From Deltaproteobacteria bacterium (lineage in GTDB: Bacteria > Desulfobacterota > RBG-13-43-22), in contig JACQYK010000085.1 in assembly GCA_016208255.1 (NCBI GenBank), positions 38,996-102,995 on the forward strand: a DNA stretch of 64,000 nucleotides, in the 5' to 3' direction. The notes beneath the pieces were generated by a model, which was given only the letters and a program-made list of their open reading frames with translations, searched no databases and was not told the DNA's origin. Positions within the stretch are counted from its first letter, which is position 1. Every line of letters begins with the position of its first letter. Shown one piece after another: positions 16,908 through 25,052 of this stretch. Position numbers and translations under genes: made by a program.

Positions 16908-17858
16908 CTATTTCCCGAGTTTCAATACCCTGGCCGCGTTATCAAACATCCATTTCCGGTAAATGGTTTCGTTTTTGGTCAGGTCTCTGGTTTCCTCGAT
17001 GATGGTTTTTAGGGGCAAGCCCTGGGTTCCCCAGCCGCTGGCAAAAATAATTTGATCCTGAAGGCCTTTATTCCCGCTTTCGATCAGTTCCGCATAGCCG
17101 CTTCCGGGATTCTTGACATTTTTCGGCCTCTGACAGGAAAGATCGATGCAGATGTTCCTGTGCCTTCTGGCTACGGCCAACAGCTCCGCTATCCAGGGCC
17201 AGCCTCCGAGGCCGGCCACAATAGTCAGTTCAGGGAAATCGCAGGCGATCTCATCCAGGTAGGCCGGACGGCACAGGTCCAAAGGACGATCCGTATACAG
17301 GTGCAGCGCCGTGGTGATACGAGCCGGTATATCCAACTCGACGCATTTGGCGTAAAAGGGGTAGTATTTTTTATGGTTGGAAGGAAGATTTTCCCGGAAA
17401 CCGGAAACCACCAGTCCTCTAAAACCCATCTCTTTAACGGTCTGTTCAAAACGCTTGACATTGGGCATCCCCTGATGGGGGCTGCTTCTGAAAAAAGGGA
17501 AAAGTCGACCGGGGTATTCCCGAGTGATGGCCGCCGTATCTTCAACCGAGGCCCACATGCCGGTGGTGCCGATACAGGCCTGGGTGACACCGGCGTCATC
17601 CAGCATGGCGATGAACTCCTGGTGGGTCATGGTTCTTTCCAGATATTTTTCAGCCACCATGACGGCGACTTCGATATATCCCCTGTCCCGGATGGTCTGA
17701 TTCAATTCTTCCATCGTTAAGTTGAGCATTTCAGCCCACCGATGTCCGAATTGGGCGAAATAGCCCCGATGGACGAATCCGCCTCCGGATTTCAGCAAGG
17801 CAATGGTTTCTTTTTTAACCTCCTCGGTCGGCGAATCACATTCAAAATCGATAATCAT
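16908..17858 (-). CDS. Amidohydrolase family 2 protein
   Basis: A 316-residue TIM-barrel metal-dependent hydrolase or decarboxylase of the amidohydrolase-2 (ACMSD-like) family. Segments: MIIDFECDSPTEE at the start (first strand; family members usually show DxHxH, here DFECD lacks the histidines), a central ALHLYTDRPL region, LDEIACDFPELTIVAGLGGWPWIAE and IIFASGWGTQGLP. The missing N-terminal metal histidines and the altered GHxG suggest changed metal use or a non-catalytic role. It runs in the same direction as the acyl-CoA dehydrogenase and diverges from the carboxyltransferase. Confidence 0.82.
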   Translation of the reverse strand: MIIDFECDSPTEEVKKETIALLKSGGGFVHRGYFAQFGHRWAEMLNLTMEELNQTIRDRGYIEVAVMVAEKYLERTMTHQEFIAMLDDAGVTQACIGTTGMWASVEDTAAITREYPGRLFPFFRSSPHQGMPNVKRFEQTVKEMGFRGLVVSGFRENLPSNHKKYYPFYAKCVELDIPARITTALHLYTDRPLDLCRPAYLDEIACDFPELTIVAGLGGWPWIAELLAVARRHRNICIDLSCQRPKNVKNPGSGYAELIESGNKGLQDQIIFASGWGTQGLPLKTIIEETRDLTKNETIYRKWMFDNAARVLKLGK

Positions 17859-18033
17859 TATTCCCTCCTTTATTTAAGATAGGCCCATTTTATAAATAGT
17901 ACCGTTTTCCTTAGCCCGTTATAGTACGAAAAACTGAATGGAGTCTATTATGATTATCCATCTTTATTAGTCCATGCAAGAGATATTTTAATAAAAAAAT
18001 TGACTTGACAAAATTTCATGTTTCAGATGTCCT

Positions 18034-18071
18034 AAAAAAGGGATAGCACTGAAAAGTGCCTCCCTTTTTTT
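18034..18071 (+). terminator. Strong hairpin with U-tract in a divergent promoter region
   Basis: AAAAAAGGGA (18034-18043) pairs perfectly with TCCCTTTTTT (18061-18070), and inside it GCACT pairs with AGTGC around a GAAA tetraloop. With its T-run it looks like an intrinsic terminator about 85 bases before the carboxyltransferase start. TTGACT (18000) and TTGACA (18005) lie just upstream with weak -10 matches; TATACT at 18078 lies just after. As the flanking genes diverge, this may be a leader attenuator. Confidence 0.55.
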
Positions 18072-18155
18072 AACCAGTATACTATCGAGTGTTTGCCGGC
18101 TGCAGGCCTTTAAAGCGCTCTACAGGGTACCATTAAACTATTGGAGGCCTATATC

Positions 18156-19709
18156 ATGAGTTGGCTGGATGATGTTGAAGAATTGAGACGCCGTCAGGAG
18201 ATCGCCAGACAAATGGGGGGGCCTGAACGGGTGGCCAGACAGCATGCCAAAGGAAGGCTGACGATTCGAGAGCGTCTCGACCTGCTCTTTGACCAAAGCT
18301 CCTTTCAGGAAATCGGGACACTGGCCGGTAAGGCGGTCTATGGTGATGATGGAAGTCTGCAGTCCTTCACCCCGAGCAGCGTCGTTATGGGCTATGGACG
18401 CATCGATGGGCAAACCGCCTGTGCTTTTGGAAATGATTTTACCGTCAAAGGGGGTTCCAGCGACGAAAATGCTGGGAACAAGGCTGAATTCCTGATGAGG
18501 ATGGCCAAAGAGCGATTAATGCCCCTGGTCTGTTTGTATGACGGAGCGGGAGGAAGTGTATCCGAAGGGGGAGATTATACGATTGTCCCGGTGAATTTTG
18601 GCTGGGCGACCCTGACCGAGTTGATGGGACTGGTGCCGGTCGTCGCCGCCAATTTAGGTACTTCCGCCGGATGGATTGCCGTGCAGGCCGCCTTCTCCCA
18701 TTGGAATGTGATGACCAAAAACAGTGAACTTTTTGTAGCCGGACCGCCGCTGGTGGAACGCGGTCTGTTCCAATCCATTACCAAGGAAGCTTTGGGAAAC
18801 TACCGGGTTCACGCCTACCAGAGCGGGGTCATCGACAATGTGGCCGAGGATGAACAGGATGCCATTCGTCAGATCAAGCGGTTTCTGAGTTATTTACCCT
18901 CCAATGTCTGGCAGCAGCCCCCAAGAATCGAAACGGAAGACGATCCCAACCGGCGGGACGAGGAATTAATTTCTATCATTCCCGAAGACATCAGAAAGAT
19001 TTATGATATCCGCAAACTCCTCCGGCATATCCTAGACCAAGACTCCCTGTTTGAATATGCCCCTTACTACGGGCGAGCCGTTGTCACCGGCCTGGCCCGT
19101 CTGAACGGCTATCCGGTGGCGATTATCAGTAATGACTGCCAACACCTGGGAGGAGCCCAAGACGCGCCGGCAGCGGAGAAGATGCTCAAGTTCATCGATC
19201 TGGCGGATACTTTTCATCTGCCGATTATCTATCTGATGGATGCTCCGGGCTACATGATCGGTCTGGACTCGGAAAAAACAGGCCCCGAGCGCAAGGCCGT
19301 CAGGGTCCATGCCGCCATGCACCAGGCGACTACGCCCTGGGTATCCGTCCTGCTGAGACGATCCTTCGGGGTGGCCGGTGCCGGTCACGGGCAGTATAAC
19401 CATCTGAATCTCCGCTTTGCCTGGCCCTCCGGCCGCTGGGGTTCACTCCCGATTGCCGGTGGGGCCATGGCTGAGTTTCGCGGCGAGATTGAAGCGGCCT
19501 CGGACCCGGAAGCGAAAAGGATTGAAATCGAAAAACGTTTGGCCGACCTGGGTTCCCCCCTGCGGACGGCCAATCATTTTTCTTTAATGGGTGTGGAAGA
19601 GATTATTGATCCCCGGGATACCAGGCCCATCCTCTGCGAATTCGCCAGGCAGGCCCAGGCGGTGACCGCCACCCAGCTTGGGCCGAAATATCGAATGATG
19701 AGACCTTAG
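18156..19709 (+). CDS. Acyl-CoA carboxylase carboxyltransferase subunit (biotin-dependent)
   Basis: A 517-residue carboxyltransferase of the propionyl-CoA carboxylase beta/methylmalonyl-CoA decarboxylase alpha family, moving CO2 between biotin and an acyl-CoA. Start at 18156 follows TTGGAGG by 8-9 bases; an in-frame ATG at 18141 lacks a site. Visible: HAKGRLTIRERLDLLFD (about 32-48), the first crotonase-type oxyanion region LVCLYDGAGGSVSEGGDY, and the second LIMDAPGY-like loop at IIYLMDAPGYMIGLDSEKTG. The HLGGAQDAPAAEKMLKFIDLAD stretch is typical. No biotin carboxylase or biotin carrier gene is adjacent, so its partner lies elsewhere. Confidence 0.92.
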   Translation: MSWLDDVEELRRRQEIARQMGGPERVARQHAKGRLTIRERLDLLFDQSSFQEIGTLAGKAVYGDDGSLQSFTPSSVVMGYGRIDGQTACAFGNDFTVKGGSSDENAGNKAEFLMRMAKERLMPLVCLYDGAGGSVSEGGDYTIVPVNFGWATLTELMGLVPVVAANLGTSAGWIAVQAAFSHWNVMTKNSELFVAGPPLVERGLFQSITKEALGNYRVHAYQSGVIDNVAEDEQDAIRQIKRFLSYLPSNVWQQPPRIETEDDPNRRDEELISIIPEDIRKIYDIRKLLRHILDQDSLFEYAPYYGRAVVTGLARLNGYPVAIISNDCQHLGGAQDAPAAEKMLKFIDLADTFHLPIIYLMDAPGYMIGLDSEKTGPERKAVRVHAAMHQATTPWVSVLLRRSFGVAGAGHGQYNHLNLRFAWPSGRWGSLPIAGGAMAEFRGEIEAASDPEAKRIEIEKRLADLGSPLRTANHFSLMGVEEIIDPRDTRPILCEFARQAQAVTATQLGPKYRMMRP

Positions 19710-19788
19710 GGGACCCGGCGCCGGCAACCGGGACGGGCCAGGACGGAGAACCCATCCCGGGATTTAAAAAAAGACCGTTTCTGCCGCC

Positions 19789-20595
19789 TTAGACCATGCT
19801 GAATCCACCGCTGACGCTGATGGTCTGACCGGTGATATGTCTGGATACATCGGACGATAGAAAAACGCACATCCGGGCCAGATCGATCGGTTCCCCCAGG
19901 CGGCGGATCGGATAAACCTTCAACATGGCCTCCATTCTCTTCTTGAAATCCTCGTCCCCCATTTTGTTTTTCAGTTTCTCCCGACTGGCCAGGATCCTTT
20001 CCGTATCGGTCGCCCCGGCCGAGACCGCGTTGACGTTTATATTAAATTTCCCTACTTCCCTGGCTAAAGCCTTTTGGAAAGCAACGATGCCCCCCTTGGC
20101 CGCCGAATAGGCCGCCATAAAGGCCTCCCCGGTCCTTCCGGCATCGGAAATCATATTGACTATCTTCCCGTATTGATTCTTTATCATGCCCGGAAGCACC
20201 GCTCTGGTACAATTGAAAACCCCATACAGACAAAGATTCACCGTATAATCCCAATCTTCCTTTTCCGTTTCGTAAAAGGGTCGAGGGGTTTTTCCGGCTT
20301 CCCAATGCACACCCCGGCCGGCATTGTTGATGAGAATATCCACCCGGCCGAACTCCTCGATTACTTTCTTATACAGGTCATTCACTTCGTCCTGGTTGTC
20401 CACACCCGCCTTTATAGCCAAGGCCTTCACTCCCAGCGCCCTGGCTTCTTCCGCTGTCTTCTCAGCCACGGACTGATTGATGTCATTGACCACCACGTTG
20501 GCCCCTTCAGCGGCCAGGGTCAAAACACTGACACGACCGATCCCTAATCCCGATCCGGTCACGATGGCCACTTTTCCTTTTAAAAATAAATCCAT
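19789..20595 (-). CDS. SDR-family oxidoreductase
   Basis: A 268-residue short-chain dehydrogenase/reductase. The start at 20595 has GGGAGA upstream; the longer frame to 20700 runs into the neighbouring gene and repeat. Cofactor motif TGSGLGIGR (about 13-21), NNAG (about 95-98), and the active site Y-x3-K in YSAAKGG (about 165), with C-terminal GQTISVSGGFSMV. VVNDINQ after the second strand, with an acidic residue, favours NAD(H). It probably acts on a hydroxyacyl-CoA or alicyclic alcohol in the surrounding pathway. Co-directional with the amidohydrolase upstream. Confidence 0.92.
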   Translation of the reverse strand: MDLFLKGKVAIVTGSGLGIGRVSVLTLAAEGANVVVNDINQSVAEKTAEEARALGVKALAIKAGVDNQDEVNDLYKKVIEEFGRVDILINNAGRGVHWEAGKTPRPFYETEKEDWDYTVNLCLYGVFNCTRAVLPGMIKNQYGKIVNMISDAGRTGEAFMAAYSAAKGGIVAFQKALAREVGKFNINVNAVSAGATDTERILASREKLKNKMGDEDFKKRMEAMLKVYPIRRLGEPIDLARMCVFLSSDVSRHITGQTISVSGGFSMV

Positions 20596-20610
20596 AGTCT
20601 CATCTCCCAT

Positions 20611-20675
20611 TGAAAGAATTATCTGATAAAAGAATTGGATTTTCAAAAAACTAAATTGATACGAGTTTTTATAAC
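20611..20675 (+). repeat. Family R1 end-to-end remnant
   Basis: GAAAGAATTATCTGA, the R1 left-end motif, is joined directly to AAAAGAATTGGATTTTC and ACTAAATTGATACGAG, the R1 right end, with the internal hairpins missing. It sits exactly at the junction of the amidohydrolase stop and the SDR start. Confidence 0.65.
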
Positions 20676-21517
20676 TTGAAAATCCGTTTGGCATTTCCAT
20701 AGAGGATTTTTTCCAGGGAATCCTCTCTTAAACCCATTTCGGCCATCTGTTCGAGATAGCGCTTCCAGGAGAGACCGTTGGAGCCAAAAAGGACTTTCTC
20801 GGCCCCGACCCTTGATTTCATGAAATTGGCCAGGGAGGGGTGGAAGTAGCGGGGCAGCCAGGCGCTGAAACTGAGATAAACATTAGGCCACTTGGTGGCG
20901 CAGGAGATCATTTCATCCACCCAGGGATATCCGGTATGGGTTCCGATCAGGGTCAGATCGGGAAAATCGGTGGCGATCCGGTCCAGGTACATCGGGCGGC
21001 CGTGTTCGCTGGGCATGGCTTCAAGAACGTGTCCGGTCTGCATGGAAACCGGAAGCGCCAATTCCTCACACTTGGCATAAAGGGGGTACATTTTGCGGTG
21101 ATCCAGGGGAAGATCGTAGCCGTAAATATGAATATACACTCCTTTATATTGGCGCTCCCGGACATCCGCTTCTAGTTTCACCAGGCTTTCCCTGATCCTG
21201 AAAGGGTCGTAATCGGCCAGACCAAAGAGTCTTCCCGGGTAGGAGAGGGTCATTTCATCGATGATCCCGGTCATGTCGATAGCAAATCGGGTCTGCCGGC
21301 GGTAAGACCAGGCTAGGAGATCGGTGGCCAGCCCGGTTTCGATGCCCGCCTCATCCATCGCTTTAATAATGTCCTCGGCCGTAGGATATCCCTCCCCCCA
21401 GGAAGCCTCGACCGCGCATTTTAACTCCCCCGGGGAATTAGTGGCCTTGGCCCAGCTCTGTTTCCATTCCTGAAGAAGAAGAGGGAAAAGGGTATCGATT
21501 GCTTTAAATTTCGCCAT
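20669..21517 (-). CDS. Amidohydrolase family 2 protein
   Basis: A 282-residue TIM-barrel amidohydrolase. The core has YKGVYIHIYGYDLPLDHRKM, PVSMQTGHVLEA (TGH strand), MYLDRIATDFPDLTLIGTHT with GYPWVDEMI, and VLFGSNG near the C-terminus (the D/N at the last metal ligand is N). The N-terminal HxH pair is absent (KAIDTLFPL), as in the other amidohydrolase of this region, so metal dependence is doubtful. TGTTCC and GGGAGG lie upstream of the ATG. Likely co-transcribed with the SDR downstream. Confidence 0.83.
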   Translation of the reverse strand: MAKFKAIDTLFPLLLQEWKQSWAKATNSPGELKCAVEASWGEGYPTAEDIIKAMDEAGIETGLATDLLAWSYRRQTRFAIDMTGIIDEMTLSYPGRLFGLADYDPFRIRESLVKLEADVRERQYKGVYIHIYGYDLPLDHRKMYPLYAKCEELALPVSMQTGHVLEAMPSEHGRPMYLDRIATDFPDLTLIGTHTGYPWVDEMISCATKWPNVYLSFSAWLPRYFHPSLANFMKSRVGAEKVLFGSNGLSWKRYLEQMAEMGLREDSLEKILYGNAKRIFKL

Positions 21518-21686
21518 TGGCTGTTCCTCCCTTGTTTAAATAATGAATGATGGTTTTTATGCTTTTTGATATACCTAAACTACTAAAATGAAGGCCACCC
21601 GTCAATAGAAAGTTAGGGAACGAGATATCCAGGGATATCAAACCAGTTATCGCCAAGCCTGCCCCGGACTCGATCCGGGGGCGAAC

Positions 21687-21772
21687 CCGGTTTTAACGCC
21701 CGAAGGGCCTGACAATTAGGAGGAAGACAAATCGTCTTCCTCATATCCCGCCTTTGTCCGGGCAAAAAAGGA
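21687..21772. repeat. Hairpin repeat, family R3, partial copy
   Basis: GCCCGAAGGGC, then a GAGGAAGAC...GTCTTCCTC hairpin, then GCCTTTGTCCGGGCAAAA. The same order of modules occurs at 36421-36489 and 47232-47306, where a TTGCCAC terminal inverted repeat is also seen. A CCCCGG...CCGGGG hairpin at about 21661 precedes it. Fills the gap upstream of the kinase gene. Confidence 0.6.
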
Positions 21773-21785
21773 TATGGAGAATTCG

Positions 21786-22211
21786 ATGAAATACGATATA
21801 ACCTGTGTTGGGCTTACTATTTTGGATATCGATTATTTCATGCCAAGCTTGGAAGAGGCCAGGGAAGTTGCCGGTACCAACAACCCCCAGGAGACGGCCA
21901 GGTATTTCATAGGCCTCGGGACAGGCGCCTATATTCTCAAGATGGGGGCCAAAGGATCACTCCTGGTTACCAGAGAAAAGCAGATCCCTGTTCCCGCCTT
22001 TGCGGTTAAGGCCTACGATACCACCGGCTGCGGTGATGCTTACTGTGGCGGTTTTATCGCGGCCCTGGCCAAAGGACGGGACCTTGAAATCTCTTGCCGC
22101 TTCGCCAGCGCCACGGCAGCCCTGGTCGCTACCGGGTTAGGCAGTGACTCCGGGGTGATTGATTTTGCTGAAACCGAAAAAGCGATGACGACGTTGTCGA
22201 CGCTTTTATAA
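21786..22211 (+). pseudogene. PfkB-family sugar kinase with large in-frame internal deletion
   Basis: Residues 1 to about 14 (MKYDITCVGLTILDI) are a normal PfkB N-terminus. The next residues (YFMPSLEEAREVAG) belong to the middle of the fold, so about 150 residues with most of the substrate site are missing without loss of frame. The ATP and catalytic motif remains: DTTGCGDAYCGGF (78-90), with C82 in place of the usual Ala. The usual length is about 300; this is 141. GGAG precedes the ATG at 21786. It cannot be a normal kinase but is still framed and followed 17 bases later by an aldolase gene. Confidence 0.75.
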
Positions 22212-22228
22212 GCAAAGGAGGGGTTGCG

Positions 22229-22894
22229 ATGGGGCCTTATACCCTATATCAAGAAAAAATAATCGAATGCACCAGATGGCTCTCTCTGAACGGATTCTTT
22301 GGATCCCTGAGAGGCACCGGCGGTAATGTATCCATGCGGGTGCCGGGGGAGGAGGCTTTCATCGTTACTCCCTCCACTTTGCCTTATGATCAGCTCACTT
22401 TGGAGGAAATGTGCGTTCTGGATTTTAACAAAAAACGGATTGAAGGGAAACGCAAACCGTCTGTGGAGTCCGGACTTCACTTGAAGGTCTACCAATGTCG
22501 GCCCGATGTCAATGCCGTGATCCATTCTCATCAGAATTACGCCAGTGTGTTTGCCGTGTTGAATAAGCCGATTCCTTCCCTTTTTGACGAGGTGTCCCTG
22601 CACCTCGGCCCTGTTATCGACGTCATCCCTTATGCCCTTTCCGGAAGCCCTGAACTGACAGCCAACATCGGTGAGAAGCTGGACAACGGCTGTCATGGCT
22701 ACCTGTTGCAGAACCACGGCGCCTTGACCCTGGGATCGACTCTGGAGGAGGCCTGGCTTAATGTGGAGCTTTTGGAAAAAATCGCTAAAATTTATCTCGG
22801 CGCCCTCTCCACCGGGGGGCAACCCACCCTGCTTCCGGATGATACCGTAAATTTATTGAAAGAATTACGCAAAAAGAAATTAAAAAAAGCCTGA
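22229..22894 (+). CDS. Class II aldolase/adducin family protein
   Basis: A 221-residue zinc-dependent aldolase of the fuculose-phosphate/ribulose-phosphate type, cleaving a ketose phosphate to dihydroxyacetone phosphate and an aldehyde. Seen: GTGGNVSMRV (about 30-39, phosphate site), PSVESGLHLKVYQ with the catalytic Glu, the zinc ligands in VIHSHQNYASV (His-x-His near 94-96) and a third His in LLQNHGALTLGSTLEEAW. AAAGGAGG lies before the ATG. The adjacent PfkB kinase would have supplied its phosphorylated substrate, but that kinase is now internally deleted. Confidence 0.9.
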   Translation: MGPYTLYQEKIIECTRWLSLNGFFGSLRGTGGNVSMRVPGEEAFIVTPSTLPYDQLTLEEMCVLDFNKKRIEGKRKPSVESGLHLKVYQCRPDVNAVIHSHQNYASVFAVLNKPIPSLFDEVSLHLGPVIDVIPYALSGSPELTANIGEKLDNGCHGYLLQNHGALTLGSTLEEAWLNVELLEKIAKIYLGALSTGGQPTLLPDDTVNLLKELRKKKLKKA

Positions 22895-22927
22895 TCTTAC
22901 AAAAAAAGGCCCAAAGTCATAAATTGC

Positions 22928-23194
22928 TTAATTCTCTTTATTCGCCACGATATATTCGGCCATGGTTTTTACAGAGGTGAATATCTTACGCATTTCTTTT
23001 GGGTTTTCGATGGTAAGGCCGTAATTTTTTTCCAAATGCATGAAAAGCTCCATCGCGTCAATAGAATCAAGCCCCAACCCGTCTCCGAAAAGAGGTGCTT
23101 CCGTTTCAATGTCTTCCGGTGTAAGTTCAAAAAGGTTCAACAGGGTTATGATCTCTTCCTTCAATTTGAGAATCAGTTCCTCCATGATTTTCAT
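22928..23194 (-). CDS. Acyl carrier protein
   Basis: An 88-residue four-helix carrier with the phosphopantetheine serine in GLDSIDAMELFMHLE (serine about residue 43). The acidic helix II and the GLTIENPKEMRKIFTSVKTM loop match ACPs found beside ketosynthase/chain-length-factor genes, rather than the housekeeping AcpP (which has DSLDTVEL). AAAGGA precedes two close ATG codons (23194 and 23185). It runs toward and in the same direction as the KS/CLF genes at 26.6-29.1 kb and may serve them. Confidence 0.9.
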   Translation of the reverse strand: MKIMEELILKLKEEIITLLNLFELTPEDIETEAPLFGDGLGLDSIDAMELFMHLEKNYGLTIENPKEMRKIFTSVKTMAEYIVANKEN

Positions 23195-23239
23195 TTTCCT
23201 TTAAATAGTTTTTCCAATTTCAAAGGTTAAAATTTGATG

Positions 23240-23370
23240 AGTTCGTAAAAAGTCGTCATTCCCGCGCAGGCGGGAATCCAGGCAATACTTAACTAACTAA
23301 AATCACTGGATTCCCGTTTCCACGGGAATGACGAAAATTAGGGTTTGGCGACTTTTTACGAGTCATCAAA
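23240..23370. repeat. Palindromic intergenic repeat, family R4
   Basis: Nested inverted repeat: GTAAAAAGTCGTCATTCCCG with CGGGAATCCAG on the left, CTGGATTCCCG with CGGGAATGACG and CGACTTTTTACGA on the right. Related copies lie at 33.7, 54.8 and 56.55 kb. A common type of genome-wide repeat in this bacterial group. The rest of the 682-base gap up to 23876 holds a MITE-like element and no gene. Confidence 0.8.
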
Positions 23371-23533
23371 TTTAACACATTCCTTAAATTTTTGAAATCA
23401 TTTTATCCGGCCTCCTGCTCAACCAGCAACCGAAAGGATTCGTAAGAGAAAAGAAATGGTTGACTAAGGAGGGTCGGAGACAGTACTCTTATTAAGGTCA
23501 TAGTACTAATCAAATCTATTTGAAATTGTTAAA

Positions 23534-23749
23534 AGGTCCAAGGGGGTCTTATTTTTGGGGATTGTCCAAAGGGTAACTCGTTGCCCTATCCCGGCCCAAA
23601 AGCTAAGTTTATTAGGAGCAGGGCATTCACCCAAGCCTGTTTCCGGCTATGGTGTAGGCCTGACTCTGCAATAATTAAAGTATTGGGCCCGGCAAAGAAG
23701 CATATGGCGTTAGGGTGGACAACCCCAAAAATAAGACCCCCTTGGACCT
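23534..23749. mobile_element. MITE-like element, 216 bp with about 33-bp terminal inverted repeats
   Basis: The left end begins AGGTCCAAGGGGGTCTTATT and continues TTTGGGGATTGTCC; the right end is its reverse complement with a single-base gap. There is no reading frame inside. Flanks AATTGTTAAA and GATTGTCAAA match at 8 of 10 positions and may be a worn target duplication. It looks like a non-autonomous derivative of a DDE transposon; the parent is not in this window. Confidence 0.75.
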
Positions 23750-23876
23750 GATTGTCAAAAGTTAGAGATAAATTCTCAGACTTATGATTTTAGAATCTAA
23801 TCAATGGGGGCTCAGACTAAGATCAAAGTGCAAAACCCGCTTTCGAAAAATAGGTCCCCCATAGGGCACGGATGTC

Positions 23877-24785
23877 ATGGATCAAATTTTAAAAGGGCTT
23901 TATCGCTTGGGAAGTCGCGAGTTTCCTGCTTTTCTCGTGGTGGGGAGCCATCACCTTGTCCAAGTCGATGCCGGGCCCGCCTTTATGGGGCCGGGGTATC
24001 TCCAAGACCTCCCAAAAGTACTGGGGAAGGGAAGAGGACCGGACTTTCTTTTCCATACCCATTCCCACTTCGACCATATAGGCAGCACGCCTTTTCTACT
24101 GCGGCACTTTCCGGAGATAAAAGTAGGCGGCAGCGAAACGTTCGCCAGGCGGCTTTCACGGACAAAGACCGGGAATTCCATAGCGGATCTCAACCGGGCG
24201 CTTGTCCGGAAGAGTAATATGGACCGGGAATTTATCCCGGGGGATTTCGATTACAGCTTTCTGACCGTTAAACAGATTCTGAAAGAAGGGGATTTGATCG
24301 ATCTGGGCGGCGGGGTATCGCTTGAGGTCATCGCCACCCCCGGTCACACCAGCGACAGCCTGAGTTTCTTTCTGCCCCATCTGGAGGCCGTGCTGGCGGG
24401 CGATGCCCTCGGAATTATTCCGGGAGATGATTCCTGGGTAGCCCCCCAGTTTCTATCCAGCTATGAGAACTATCTTGATTCTATCGAGCGGATCCGGAAG
24501 AGAGCGCCGAAAACTATTCTGTTAGGTCATCACTCCGTAGTGGGCCAAGGGGAATGCGAAAGATTTTTCAATGCCGCTGTAGCCGACTGCTTGGCGTTCC
24601 GGGAGATGATCGAACAATACTTGAAAGAATCCGAGATGAAGGAAGAAATGGTCGTCCAGCGTATCCAGGCAGCCGAGTATCATACGCTTCGGGGAGGCAA
24701 ACAGCCCGAGGCGGCTTTTCTTTTAAACCTCACCGCCCAGGTTCACTTGATCTCCAAAGGTATGAAAGGGGACCGGGTGGGCTAG
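23877..24785 (+). CDS. Metallo-beta-lactamase-fold hydrolase
   Basis: A 302-residue binuclear metal hydrolase. The metal motif is FHTHSHFDHIGS (HxHxDH, about residues 59-70), with further ligands in ATPGHTSDSLSFF (His near 158), AGDALG (Asp) and LLGHHSVVG (His). The N-terminus QILKGLYRLGSREFPAFLVVG is typical of glyoxalase II-like thioesterases and of MBL proteins seen with CoA ligases. Preceded by a weak ribosome site. Its position beside an acyl-CoA synthetase and ACP suggests thioester hydrolysis (inference). Confidence 0.88.
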   Translation: MDQILKGLYRLGSREFPAFLVVGSHHLVQVDAGPAFMGPGYLQDLPKVLGKGRGPDFLFHTHSHFDHIGSTPFLLRHFPEIKVGGSETFARRLSRTKTGNSIADLNRALVRKSNMDREFIPGDFDYSFLTVKQILKEGDLIDLGGGVSLEVIATPGHTSDSLSFFLPHLEAVLAGDALGIIPGDDSWVAPQFLSSYENYLDSIERIRKRAPKTILLGHHSVVGQGECERFFNAAVADCLAFREMIEQYLKESEMKEEMVVQRIQAAEYHTLRGGKQPEAAFLLNLTAQVHLISKGMKGDRVG

Positions 24786-24792
24786 ATTCTTT

Positions 24793-24990
24793 TGTTGCTG
24801 GTTACTTGTTACTCGTTCCTTGTTAAAAACCAAGAACTTGAAATCAGGAACTAGCAACGAAGGAAAACCCTTGAACCCAATTTTTAAACAAAAGGACGCT
24901 GGAGCGTCCAGAACTTGTATTCCCACGCGGAAGCGTGGGAACGATAAAAATAAAGAATCCAGAATCCAGAAGTCAGAATTCAGAATAAAA
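24793..24990. repeat. Three adjacent short palindromes
   Basis: First, TTACTTGTTACTCGTTCCTTG with an inverted partner, related to 1036-1095. Then GGACGCTGGAGCGTCC and TTCCCACGCGGAAGCGTGGGAA. Last, the phrase AATCCAGAAGTCAGAATTCAG, also found at 29341 and inside the trpF tail near 54890. No gene in this gap. Confidence 0.65.
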
Positions 24991-25052
24991 CGATCCCGTC
25001 AGGCAAGATGCCTGACCTATTTTTTTAACCGGGTTTGGGTTTTCTTTGGCCT

